Assembly (NCBI GenBank): GCA_013001285.1
Contig: JABDMU010000028.1
Span: 1 to 42,251, forward strand
Length of the DNA: 42,251 bases
Source: Flavobacteriaceae bacterium
GTDB lineage: Bacteria; Bacteroidota; Bacteroidia; Flavobacteriales; Flavobacteriaceae
Direction: 5' to 3'
The notes beneath the pieces were generated by a model. The model saw only the letters and a list, made by a program, of their open reading frames with translations. It had not been told where the DNA came from and ran no database searches. Both the position numbers and the translations under genes were made by a program. Shown here piece after piece: positions 1-7,207 of this stretch. The first letter of the stretch is position 1; each line of letters opens with the position of its first letter.

Positions 1-2
1 GA

Positions 3-230
3 ATTACTAAAGCAGCTGCTAAGAAAGCATTAGACTCTATGCTAATTGATATTGAAGGAGCATTACAAAAAGGAAAAAGAGTTTCTTTGGTAGGATTTGG
101 ATCTTTTTCAGTTTCTAGAAGAGCTGCTAGAGATGGCAGAAACCCACAAACTGGTAAGACAATAAAAATTAAAGCTAAAAATGTAGTTAAGTTTAAAGCA
201 GGTTCAGACTTGAGCGGTGCTGTAAACTAA
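3..230 (+). CDS. HU family DNA-binding protein (5' partial)
   Basis: This is the C-terminal 75 residues of a histone-like HU protein; the start lies before the window. The frame is open from base 3, upstream of the first internal ATG at 39, and reads ITKAAAKKALDSM, typical of HU helix 2. The conserved signature GFGSFSVSRRAARDGRNPQTG, which forms the DNA-binding beta arm, follows, and then the basic IKAKNVVKFKAG segment. HU proteins are small dimeric nucleoid proteins that bend DNA non-specifically. A strong hairpin terminator follows the stop codon, so this is the end of a transcription unit. The family call is very secure; which HU paralogue it is cannot be decided. Confidence 0.95.
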   Translation: MTKAAAKKALDSMLIDIEGALQKGKRVSLVGFGSFSVSRRAARDGRNPQTGKTIKIKAKNVVKFKAGSDLSGAVN

Positions 231-250
231 TTTAATTTTTAATTATAAAT

Positions 251-282
251 AAAGGCTCATCGATTGCGATGGGCCTTTTTTA
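251..282 (+). terminator. Rho-independent terminator of the HU gene
   Basis: Bases 251-262 pair with 267-278 around the loop ATTG, including one G-T pair, and the 3' side runs into a T tract. It lies 21 bases after the HU stop codon. Confidence 0.9.
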
Positions 283-298
283 TTGCATCTGTTTAAAC

Positions 299-329
299 TT
301 GCATATTCCATAAATATGTTTTAGATTTA
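299..329 (+). promoter_or_regulatory. Candidate promoter of the YqgE gene
   Basis: A TTG at 299-301 is followed, after 20 bases, by TAGATTTA at 322-329, which matches the Bacteroidota -7 consensus TAnnTTTG at seven of eight positions. It would give a leader of about 13 bases before the ATG at 349. Confidence 0.45.
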
Positions 330-348
330 GTTGAAAATCATAGGATGT

Positions 349-909
349 ATGATTCAATTAACTCCAAGAAAGGGAAATCTACTCATCGCAGAACCTTCTA
401 TTTTAGGTGATCTCTCATTTAATAGATCGGTAATTTTGATCGCTGATCACACAGAAGAAGGATCGGTGGGTTTTATTCTTAACAAACCTCTAGAATATAC
501 GCTTAACGAATTAATACCAGAAGTTTCGGCTGAATTCACTGTATTTAACGGTGGTCCGGTTGAACAGGACAATGTTTATTTTATTCATACCTCACCTGAG
601 CTAATTCCAAATAGCATAGAAATTTCTAGTGGGATTTTTTGGGGAGGCGATTTTAATACTATCATTGCGGCTATTAATGAAGGTCAAATAAACGAGAACA
701 ATGTGCGATTCTTTTTAGGGTATTCAGGTTGGGATGCCGATCAACTTAATGAAGAATTAACTTCTCATTCTTGGATCCTTACTGAAAATATTTATAAATC
801 GACCATCATTGAAAAAAGTGATGCCACCTTTTGGAGAGAAAAAATGCTGGAATTAGGTGGAGAATATAGCATTTGGTCAAATGCACCCGAAGATCCTTCG
901 TTTAACTAA
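349..909 (+). CDS. YqgE/AlgH family protein
   Basis: This 186-residue protein belongs to the YqgE/AlgH family (UPF0301/DUF179), small cytoplasmic proteins of unsettled biochemical role. Diagnostic stretches are GNLLIAEPSILGDLSFNRSV near the N-terminus, EEGSVGFILNKPL at about 40-53, FNGGPVEQDN near 70 and FFLGYSGWDADQL near 125. An upstream in-frame TTG at 331 is possible, but homologues begin close to MIQLTPRKG, so I chose the ATG at 349. Its 3' end overlaps the convergent aminotransferase gene by 8 bases, so the two genes share no terminator space. No catalytic motif is recognisable. Confidence 0.92.
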   Translation: MIQLTPRKGNLLIAEPSILGDLSFNRSVILIADHTEEGSVGFILNKPLEYTLNELIPEVSAEFTVFNGGPVEQDNVYFIHTSPELIPNSIEISSGIFWGGDFNTIIAAINEGQINENNVRFFLGYSGWDADQLNEELTSHSWILTENIYKSTIIEKSDATFWREKMLELGGEYSIWSNAPEDPSFN

Positions 910-1747
910 GCTCAGCTTTTGAGTTTAAAGCTTCAACATATTTTTGTGCAACTTTATTTTTAAATTGTTTTTTACGGTATTGCGTTACTGACTGAATGCC
1001 TACAATAACATTGGTGATGAATAACTCATCGGCTTTCTGTAATTCAAATGGAGATATAGAACTTTCATCGAGCTCAAATTCTGAATCATTTTCAATTATG
1101 TCAATAATCTGTTTGCGCATGACACCCTTGATACAACCATCGTCTAAAGGCGGGGTTTTAATGGTATTACCTTGAACAATAAAAACATTAGCATTCAGAG
1201 CTTCAATGACCATTTTATCAGTGTTTAAAAGCAGGCAATTTTGAAAATCATTTTCTTTTGCGAATACACTTCCAAGCACATTGATGGCTCTGTTATTCGT
1301 TTTCAATGTTGAAAATAATCCTTTGGAGATAAAAAAGTCTTTATACAGATCAACAACATATGGCTTTTGGTCAAGCTTAAATTTTGAAGAATGAAGTTGA
1401 GCAACCTGAATGAAGTAGTCAATATCCATGTTATCTGGATTGTATAAGCCACCTTCTCTCCTATTGATAAATATTTTTACACGAGCTGTTGAATTTTCCA
1501 GCCCGTTAGCTTCCAGAGTTTTTAAGACTTGATCTTCAATAAACTCGAGGGTAAAATTCATAGGGATCTCCATTCGCATAATACGCATAGAAGCCATTAG
1601 TCTAAAATAATGATCTTCCCAAAATAGAATCTTGCCTTGATGCGTTCTTAGGGTTTCAAAAACCGCATCACCATAGGTCAATCCTCTATTGTTTAGTGAT
1701 ATTGCAGCTTTGCTAGCTGGAATAAGAGTTCCATTTAAATTGATCAT
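902..1747 (-). CDS. Class IV pyridoxal-phosphate aminotransferase (branched-chain aminotransferase / aminodeoxychorismate lyase-like)
   Basis: The protein has 281 residues with the fold-type IV layout. The N-terminus reads NRGLTYGDAVFETLRT, the segment that lines the active site. The pyridoxal-phosphate lysine is most likely K149 in FSTLKTNNRAINVL. The cofactor-phosphate region ALNANVFIV and the motif PPLDDGCIKGVMR follow. The family includes branched-chain aminotransferases (IlvE), D-amino-acid aminotransferases and aminodeoxychorismate lyase (PabC). Flavobacterial proteins of this length are often labelled aminotransferase class IV, and sequence alone does not settle the substrate. The product starts just downstream of the terminator of the START-like gene. 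It converges on the YqgE gene with an 8-base overlap. Confidence 0.9.
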   Translation of the reverse strand: MINLNGTLIPASKAAISLNNRGLTYGDAVFETLRTHQGKILFWEDHYFRLMASMRIMRMEIPMNFTLEFIEDQVLKTLEANGLENSTARVKIFINRREGGLYNPDNMDIDYFIQVAQLHSSKFKLDQKPYVVDLYKDFFISKGLFSTLKTNNRAINVLGSVFAKENDFQNCLLLNTDKMVIEALNANVFIVQGNTIKTPPLDDGCIKGVMRKQIIDIIENDSEFELDESSISPFELQKADELFITNVIVGIQSVTQYRKKQFKNKVAQKYVEALNSKAELS

Positions 1748-1773
1748 AAAAAAAGTCCCGAAAATTTCGGGAC
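1748..1773 (-). terminator. Terminator of the START-like gene
   Basis: Bases 1755-1762 and 1766-1773 form a perfect GTCCCGAA/TTCGGGAC stem, and on the minus strand a run of seven T follows. The run ends directly at the ATG of the next gene (1747). Confidence 0.85.
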
Positions 1774-1780
1774 AAATATA
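1773..1780 (-). promoter_or_regulatory. -7 box of the aminotransferase gene
   Basis: The minus strand reads TATATTTG, a perfect TAnnTTTG, directly abutting the terminator hairpin. A transcript from here would start inside the hairpin and keep only its 3' half. No clear -33 TTG is seen at the expected spacing. Confidence 0.5.
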
Positions 1781-1800
1781 TTGAATAAAAACGTTTATTT

Positions 1801-2193
1801 TTAAGCTGAGCCTAAAACTTGTTTGAGGCCAGAAATTTGATTATCCCATAACATTTTAGCTTCCTCTACTTCATCTTCATCAGCAAAATCGGTTACCATT
1901 ATAGAAACATCTTTTGTAATCTCATCGACTTGTATTCTCATTTCAAAAAATACGGGACTGTCCTCATCTTCTTCATTTAACCATTTGAATTTAATTCGTT
2001 CACCACTTTTTTTGGTCAGCAATTTGGCTTGCTCTTCACTATCGTCCCAAATAAAAGTGAATAGTTCACCTCGTGAATTTACATTATCTGCAAACCATTC
2101 TGAAAGACCAGAGGGTGTCGACAAATACTGATACAATAATTGAGGTGAAGCGTGTATTGGAAATTCGAGTTCAAATTTAATTTTATCGTTCAT
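1801..2193 (-). CDS. START-like domain protein (SRPBCC superfamily)
   Basis: This 130-residue protein has the START/AHSA1-like helix-grip fold, a ligand-binding cavity fold. Recognisable segments are IKFELEFPIHASPQLLYQYL, then STPSGLSEWFADNV, the LFTFIWDDSEE strand and the C-terminal helix around ENQISGLKQ-like residues (here DNQISGLKQVLGSA). The frame extends to an ATG at 2229, but homologues start at M(N/S)DKIKFELEF, so the ATG at 2191-2193 is preferred. Its ligand is unknown. A hairpin terminator separates it from the downstream aminotransferase gene, which has its own -7 box. Confidence 0.88.
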   Translation of the reverse strand: MNDKIKFELEFPIHASPQLLYQYLSTPSGLSEWFADNVNSRGELFTFIWDDSEEQAKLLTKKSGERIKFKWLNEEDEDSPVFFEMRIQVDEITKDVSIMVTDFADEDEVEEAKMLWDNQISGLKQVLGSA

Positions 2194-2281
2194 TTTGTAT
2201 TTAAAATATGAGTTCGTCAATATATACATTAATTATTTACTTTTAAAAATAAATTTTATAAATATTTTCGGATTTTGCTGT

Positions 2282-2311
2282 TTGCTGGCGTTGATTAAGT
2301 TTATATATTTG
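2282..2311 (+). promoter_or_regulatory. Promoter of tRNA-Met
   Basis: TTG at 2282-2284, a 19-base spacer and TATATTTG at 2304-2311 match the Bacteroidota -33/-7 consensus. The tRNA starts 16 bases downstream. Confidence 0.75.
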
Positions 2312-2326
2312 CAGCCTTAATAAAAC

Positions 2327-2400
2327 GGCGAGGTAGCTCAGTTGGTTAGAGCGTCGGATTCATAACCCGGAGGTCACGAGTTCAATTCTCGTTCTCGCTA
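2327..2400 (+). tRNA. tRNA-Met (anticodon CAT), probably elongator
   Basis: A cloverleaf can be drawn: acceptor GGCGAGG/TCTCGCT with G-T pairs at the ends, D arm TAGCTCAGTTGGTTAGAGC, anticodon loop TTCATAA, T arm ACGAG TTCAATT CTCGT and discriminator A. CCA is not encoded. There is an A-C mismatch at the base of the anticodon loop. The GGG/CCC anticodon stem of initiator tRNA is absent, so elongator tRNA-Met is likelier. A CAT-anticodon tRNA-Ile (with lysidine) is less likely but cannot be excluded without a tRNA model scan. Confidence 0.9.
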
Positions 2401-2404
2401 CGAC

Positions 2405-2438
2405 AAAAAGGACACATTATATGTAGTCCTTTTTTTTT
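2405..2438 (+). terminator. Terminator of tRNA-Met
   Basis: AAAAAGGAC at 2405-2413 pairs with GTCCTTTTT from 2426, with extra ACAT/ATGT pairing in the loop, followed by a T run. Confidence 0.85.
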
Positions 2439-2503
2439 ATTTTTAAAAATAGGTATAGATTGAATATCAGTACTTTAAGGAAAATCAATTGTATTTTTTG
2501 TGT

Positions 2504-2562
2504 ATTTCATCGGATTTTTTTGCATTTCATAGAGTGATTGTGAATAATTTATAATATATTAG
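2504..2562 (+). promoter_or_regulatory. Paired direct half-sites and -7 box of the first carboxypeptidase gene
   Basis: Half-sites ATTTCATCGG (2504-2513) and ATTTCATAGA (2524-2533) are 20 bases apart. A -7-like TATATTAG lies at 2555-2562, 31 bases after the second half-site start. No TTG is present at the normal -33 position, which suggests activator dependence. Proposed binding site of a LytTR-type regulator, by analogy with the same arrangement before five other genes here. Confidence 0.55.
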
Positions 2563-2573
2563 CACCCTATATA

Positions 2574-2600
2574 TTTCATTTAACCCCAAATCTGATGAAA
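2574..2600 (+). promoter_or_regulatory. Leader hairpin enclosing the start codon
   Basis: TTTCAT (2574-2579) can pair with ATGAAA (2595-2600), which includes the start codon. The loop is 15 bases and contains CCCAAATCTG. The identical stem and loop length occur at the second carboxypeptidase gene. Confidence 0.4.
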
Positions 2601-5600
2601 AAAATTACCCTTTTTGTTGCGCTTTTATGTTGTGCAATTCAATTTACTCTCGCTCAAGACAATTACAAACGCGTTAGCATATCTAATGTTTCTGAATCAA
2701 CCATCCATCAATTAAATGATCTCGGTATTGATTTAACTTGTGGTGTCATTAAAACCAAAGACAAAATAACACTTGAACTTTTCGATATTCAACTCGATCA
2801 ATTAAAAGATCAAGGCATCAATTACAATATTTTAATTGATGATATGGAAGAATACTATAGCCAACGCGCTATCAAAGATCTTCCAAAAGCAAGCCTAGAA
2901 CTTGCTCAGCAAAAGGCACAATCAGCAACTAAGTCATATAGTGTTAATGAAATATTGAATAATGTTGGTCAATATGACGCTTGTGACGAAATTGACTGGG
3001 CGGTTCCAGCAAATTGGAAACTGAACGATGCAACGAATTATCCAGCCGAAACGAATCATTTTGGAGGCTGTCTTACCTATCAAATGGTACTTGATGAACT
3101 TGATTTAATGCGTTCTTTATATCCGAATTTGATCTCGGTTAAATCCGATGCATCCGTAACACCAACTGATCCAGCGGTCGACACCACATTTGAAGGACGT
3201 ACGGTTTATTATGTTCGAATTTCCGATAACCCAGATACCGACGAAGCCGGAGAACCAGAAACGCTTTATCAATCTTTAATTCATTCACGTGAAGCTTCCA
3301 CTGTCATGAACCAGTTGTTTTTCATGTGGTATCTTCTAGAGAATTATAATACTGACGATGCGATAAAAAACTTAGTCAATAATCAGGCTCTTTATTTTAT
3401 CCCAGTATTTAATCCAGACGGATTTGTTTACAACCAAACACAAGCTCCAAATGGTGGTGGTGGACAACGAAAAAACAGAAATACCACTGTTGGTGGATGT
3501 TCTACCTACTTATTTGGTATTGATTTAAACAGAAATTCAGCCTATTATTGGGGTAATGGTGGATCATCTACAAATGGTTGTAATGATACATATATGGGTA
3601 CAAGTCAGTTTTCAGAAAATGAAACACAGATCATGCGTGATTTCTTTTTAGATCATGATTTTGAACTTGCACTAAACCATCATTCCTATAAAAATGCAAT
3701 GCTCCACGCCTATGCTGGAACAACAATTACCAATCCCAGGCCAGACGAATATTCAAAATATAACCATGATATGACCTATTACAATAGGTATGCCCATGGT
3801 CCCAGTACCTCAATTAGTTCCTTAAATAGTGGGAACATGAATGACTGGATGCTTGGTGGTCCTGCCGGAACTAGTGCAAATGGAACCCCAACCGGCACAG
3901 GTTCTGGAAAAGAAACAATGGCTTGGACACCTGAAAACGGAATTTTTAGTGAAGGTTCCGGAGGTGGATATGGCGGCTTCTGGCCCCAACCATCTAACTA
4001 TTTGCCTATTGCTAAACGTGCCATGCGCATGAATTTTATGGCCGCTTATTTTAGTGGAAAATATGCAAAACTACATGACCTTAATCAATCTGATATTACT
4101 TCTACTTCCGGAAACCTTTCGTTTGCGATTGAGAACCTCGGACAAAAAGCAAGTGATTTTACTGTTACAGTAACTCCTGTTTCGGCAAATGTACTTACCG
4201 TAGGTCCCGCAGTAACTGAAGTATTTTCGGCAGCTCAGGTATTAGAACAACGTACTGTGAATATCGCATATACCTTAGATCCTAGTATACAGGCCGATGA
4301 TGACATCGAATTTAAAGTCGTTTTGACCAATAATTATGCTTCAGATAATGTGCTTTATGAAGCTAATATTCTCAAAAAATATACGCCAACAATACTTTTT
4401 GAAGATGATCCAGACACCGATTCCCTGACAAATTGGACACAAACTGGCACCTGGTATACTACAGTAGATGCATTTTCTGGAACAACAGCAATTACATCTA
4501 CCAACATTGCACCATACTCGAATAGCAGTTCTAAGCAATTGCAAATGAATGGTACAGTAGATTTATCTGGAATTCCAACTGTCCTAATTCAATTTTATGC
4601 AAAATGGGACTTAGAACGAAGTTTTGACTATGTACAAATTGAAGGGTCTACAAATGGATCAACCTGGACACCGCTTTGTGGTAAATTAACCAAACCTGGT
4701 GCTCCCGATTCAAACAATACATATTCAGGAAAGTCCGCTACAAACAATCAATTTCAGCCCGACGGACAACCATTATATGATGGTGATACCCAAGGCAAAT
4801 GGAATATGGAAGAAATAGTCATTGATGCCACAACAAATTCATTTTTGTACAATCAAAGCACGGTATACCTTCGTTTTGATTTTAGAACAGATGGAACAAA
4901 TAGACAAGATTCCTATTATAACGCAAATTTTGAAGGGTTTTCATTTGATGATTTCAAAGTACTTGAGATAAAAGTGCCATGTGTCACATCAATTCCTACA
5001 AATCTTGCCGTTTCATCAATAACAGCAACAACTGCAACTGCAGATTGGGATTTGGTCCCTTCTGCTACCTACGACCTACGTTACCGAATACTTGGTGCGC
5101 CAACATGGACTGATGTTTTAGATATACCAACAAATACCTATAATTTAACAGGGCTTTCACCCTTAACAGACTACGAAGTTCAAGTTAGGACGAAATGTAC
5201 AGTGAGTACTTCAGGATATACAAGCTCGGTTAATTTTTCAACTGGAGCGCCTTGCTCTGGTACTCTAATTTCAACTTTTCCTTATGCTGAAAGCTTTGAA
5301 ACTGGCTTAGGAGATTGGACCCAAGACGGCAGTGATAATTTTGATTGGACCCGAAATTCTGGCGGTACACCAACTAATAATACGGGACCATCTAGTGCTT
5401 CCGATGGAACTTGGTATTTATTTACTGAAGCGTCTGGTCGAAGTGGACAAACTGCAATAATAAATAGTCCTTGCTTCGATTTAACTAACAAATCAAGTGC
5501 AAGTTTTAGCTTCGATAGACATCTCTACGGAAATCAAATAGGTACCTTAACCCTACAAGTTTCCACTGATGATGGATCTAATTGGACGAATTTAGTCAGT

Positions 5601-7013
5601 CCATATTCAGGAAGTAATAATTCATGGATAAGTTCAGGAGCTATCGATCTTGCCTTATACCTAAACGAATTTATCAAACTACGATTTGTTGGTGTTATGT
5701 CCGGCAATGGAAGTGATATGGCCATAGATAATCTTGGTCTTATCGCTATATCCTCAGCTCAAACTTGGTACGCAGATACCGATGGCGATACTTTTGGAGA
5801 TCCAAACGATAGTCAAGTTTCTGTTACTCAACCGGCGGGATATGTTTTAGATAATACCGATTGTAATGATTCTGATCCTTCAATATATCCTGGTGCTACC
5901 AAGATCCTTTGTGATGGTATCGATCAAAACTGTAATGGTCTTGCTGATGATACTGTAGATGCCGATGGTGATGGCGTAGATTCATGTACCGATTGTAATG
6001 ATTCTGACCCTTCAATATATCCTGGTGCTACCGAGATCCTTTGTGATGGTATCGATCAAAACTGTAATGGTCTTGCTGATGATACCGTAGATGCCGATGG
6101 TGATGGCGTAGATTCATGTACCGATTGTGATGATTCTGACCCTTCCATATATCCTGGTGCCACAGAAGTCTGTGATGGCATAGATAATAACTGTGATGGT
6201 TCTATCGATGAAGGTTTCGATATTGATGCCGATGGTTACACAACCTGTCAAGGTGATTGTGATGATACGGATCCTACTATTTATCCTGGTGCTACCGAGA
6301 TCCTTTGTGATGGTATCGATCAAAACTGTAATGGTCTTGCTGATGATAAAGTAGATGCCGATGGTGATGGCGTGGATTCATGTACCGATTGTGATGATTC
6401 TGACCCTACTATTTATCCTGGAGCTACTGAAATAGAATGCAATGGAATTGATGAGAATTGTAATGGCATGGTCGATGATGCAGATAGTATAGATCCTATT
6501 TGTGTTGGTCAAGACAAAACTGTTGTGCTTGATGGCACTGGAAACGCCTCTATTTCTTGGGCGGATATTGACAACGGATCTACAGATAATTGTGGAATAG
6601 ATACAATGACGGTTAATCCTTCAAGTTTCAATTCGGGAGATGTTGGTCCAAATACAGTAACCTTAACGGTAACTGATTATGAAGGTAATGTATCAACGTG
6701 CGACGTTACTGTTACAGTTGAAGAAGAGACACTAGACGTTACAGAATTCAGTGATGCAACAGTATTAATCACACCAAATCCTTTTGGTTCATTTATTACT
6801 ATTCAATTGCCAATGCGATTTAATAACTCCGACTTTGAGGTCGAAATATTTGATCTTCGCGGTCGCGTTGTTTATAAAAAAGAAATGACCAGTTCTGAAA
6901 TGCGATTAAATATTAATGGTCTAGAGCGCCTAGAGGAAGCTCCGTATATTATTAAAATAACAAGTAAAATAAATGGAAGTTCTATTTATAAAAAATTAAT
7001 TAAACATGAATAA
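2595..7013 (+). CDS. Secreted M14 zinc carboxypeptidase with fn3, MAM-like, MopE-type repeats and T9SS sorting domain
   Basis: This 1472-residue exported protein has a signal peptide at about 1-21 (ending FTLAQ). The M14 carboxypeptidase domain runs from about 140 to 490. Its zinc ligands are H230 and E233 in HSRE plus one of H362/H363 in LNHHSYKN, and E447 in WTPEN is a candidate catalytic glutamate. A jelly-roll-like region follows at about 600-795 (NWTQTGTWY to FEGFSFDDF), then a fibronectin type III domain (795-885) and a MAM-like domain (885-1055). Next come five 44-residue MopE-type metal-binding repeats (1089-1303) and an HYR-like domain (1305-1380). The type A T9SS sorting domain starts at TPNPF near 1395. 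M14 enzymes remove C-terminal residues from peptides; the extra domains suggest attachment or binding at the cell surface. It is monocistronic, with its own promoter and terminator. Confidence 0.93.
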   Translation: MKKITLFVALLCCAIQFTLAQDNYKRVSISNVSESTIHQLNDLGIDLTCGVIKTKDKITLELFDIQLDQLKDQGINYNILIDDMEEYYSQRAIKDLPKASLELAQQKAQSATKSYSVNEILNNVGQYDACDEIDWAVPANWKLNDATNYPAETNHFGGCLTYQMVLDELDLMRSLYPNLISVKSDASVTPTDPAVDTTFEGRTVYYVRISDNPDTDEAGEPETLYQSLIHSREASTVMNQLFFMWYLLENYNTDDAIKNLVNNQALYFIPVFNPDGFVYNQTQAPNGGGGQRKNRNTTVGGCSTYLFGIDLNRNSAYYWGNGGSSTNGCNDTYMGTSQFSENETQIMRDFFLDHDFELALNHHSYKNAMLHAYAGTTITNPRPDEYSKYNHDMTYYNRYAHGPSTSISSLNSGNMNDWMLGGPAGTSANGTPTGTGSGKETMAWTPENGIFSEGSGGGYGGFWPQPSNYLPIAKRAMRMNFMAAYFSGKYAKLHDLNQSDITSTSGNLSFAIENLGQKASDFTVTVTPVSANVLTVGPAVTEVFSAAQVLEQRTVNIAYTLDPSIQADDDIEFKVVLTNNYASDNVLYEANILKKYTPTILFEDDPDTDSLTNWTQTGTWYTTVDAFSGTTAITSTNIAPYSNSSSKQLQMNGTVDLSGIPTVLIQFYAKWDLERSFDYVQIEGSTNGSTWTPLCGKLTKPGAPDSNNTYSGKSATNNQFQPDGQPLYDGDTQGKWNMEEIVIDATTNSFLYNQSTVYLRFDFRTDGTNRQDSYYNANFEGFSFDDFKVLEIKVPCVTSIPTNLAVSSITATTATADWDLVPSATYDLRYRILGAPTWTDVLDIPTNTYNLTGLSPLTDYEVQVRTKCTVSTSGYTSSVNFSTGAPCSGTLISTFPYAESFETGLGDWTQDGSDNFDWTRNSGGTPTNNTGPSSASDGTWYLFTEASGRSGQTAIINSPCFDLTNKSSASFSFDRHLYGNQIGTLTLQVSTDDGSNWTNLVSPYSGSNNSWISSGAIDLALYLNEFIKLRFVGVMSGNGSDMAIDNLGLIAISSAQTWYADTDGDTFGDPNDSQVSVTQPAGYVLDNTDCNDSDPSIYPGATKILCDGIDQNCNGLADDTVDADGDGVDSCTDCNDSDPSIYPGATEILCDGIDQNCNGLADDTVDADGDGVDSCTDCDDSDPSIYPGATEVCDGIDNNCDGSIDEGFDIDADGYTTCQGDCDDTDPTIYPGATEILCDGIDQNCNGLADDKVDADGDGVDSCTDCDDSDPTIYPGATEIECNGIDENCNGMVDDADSIDPICVGQDKTVVLDGTGNASISWADIDNGSTDNCGIDTMTVNPSSFNSGDVGPNTVTLTVTDYEGNVSTCDVTVTVEEETLDVTEFSDATVLITPNPFGSFITIQLPMRFNNSDFEVEIFDLRGRVVYKKEMTSSEMRLNINGLERLEEAPYIIKITSKINGSSIYKKLIKHE
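5859..6503 (+). repeat. Five in-frame 132-bp tandem repeats (MopE-type metal-binding motif)
   Basis: Units start at 5859, 5991, 6123, 6255 and 6387, a constant period of 132 bp or 44 residues; the last is shortened. Each encodes DC(N/D)D(S/T)DP(S/T)IYPGAT followed by CDGID(Q/N)NC(N/D)G. Units 1, 2 and 4 are almost identical in DNA; unit 3 is diverged but keeps the length by compensating changes. Confidence 0.95.
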
Positions 7014-7040
7014 TTCCACTAAACGACGTTTAATTAATAA

Positions 7041-7072
7041 GGGTCAATTCAATTGAATTGACCCTTTTTTTT
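7041..7072 (+). terminator. Terminator of the first carboxypeptidase gene
   Basis: A perfect 24-base palindrome at 7041-7064, with GGGTCAATT as its left arm end, is followed by a run of eight T. Confidence 0.92.
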
Positions 7073-7110
7073 ATCGACTAATTTACATTTGATTTCTATT
7101 GCTATAGTGC

Positions 7111-7168
7111 ATTTCATCGATTTTATTGTACATTTCACAGATGATTATTCAAAAAAATAATATATTAG
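7111..7168 (+). promoter_or_regulatory. Paired direct half-sites and -7 box of the second carboxypeptidase gene
   Basis: Half-sites ATTTCATCGA (7111-7120) and ATTTCACAGA (7132-7141) are 21 bases apart, with TATATTAG at 7161-7168, 29 bases beyond the second half-site start. There is no -33 TTG at the expected place. The region from here to the ATG resembles that of the upstream paralogue. Confidence 0.55.
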
Positions 7169-7180
7169 CATCCTACTATA

Positions 7181-7207
7181 TTTCATTAAAACCCAAATCT
7201 GATGAAA
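7181..7207 (+). promoter_or_regulatory. Leader hairpin enclosing the start codon
   Basis: TTTCAT (7181-7186) can pair with ATGAAA (7202-7207) across a 15-base loop containing CCCAAATCTG, the same geometry as before the upstream paralogue. Confidence 0.4.

Noticed and set aside
5859-6503. Regular direct repeats as a possible CRISPR array
   Set aside because: The repeats are 132 bp, contiguous without unique spacers, and in frame within a secreted protein; they encode a known metal-binding motif.
7041-7064. Perfect 24-base palindrome as an operator or attachment site
   Set aside because: It follows a stop codon and is directly followed by eight T, so a terminator explains it.
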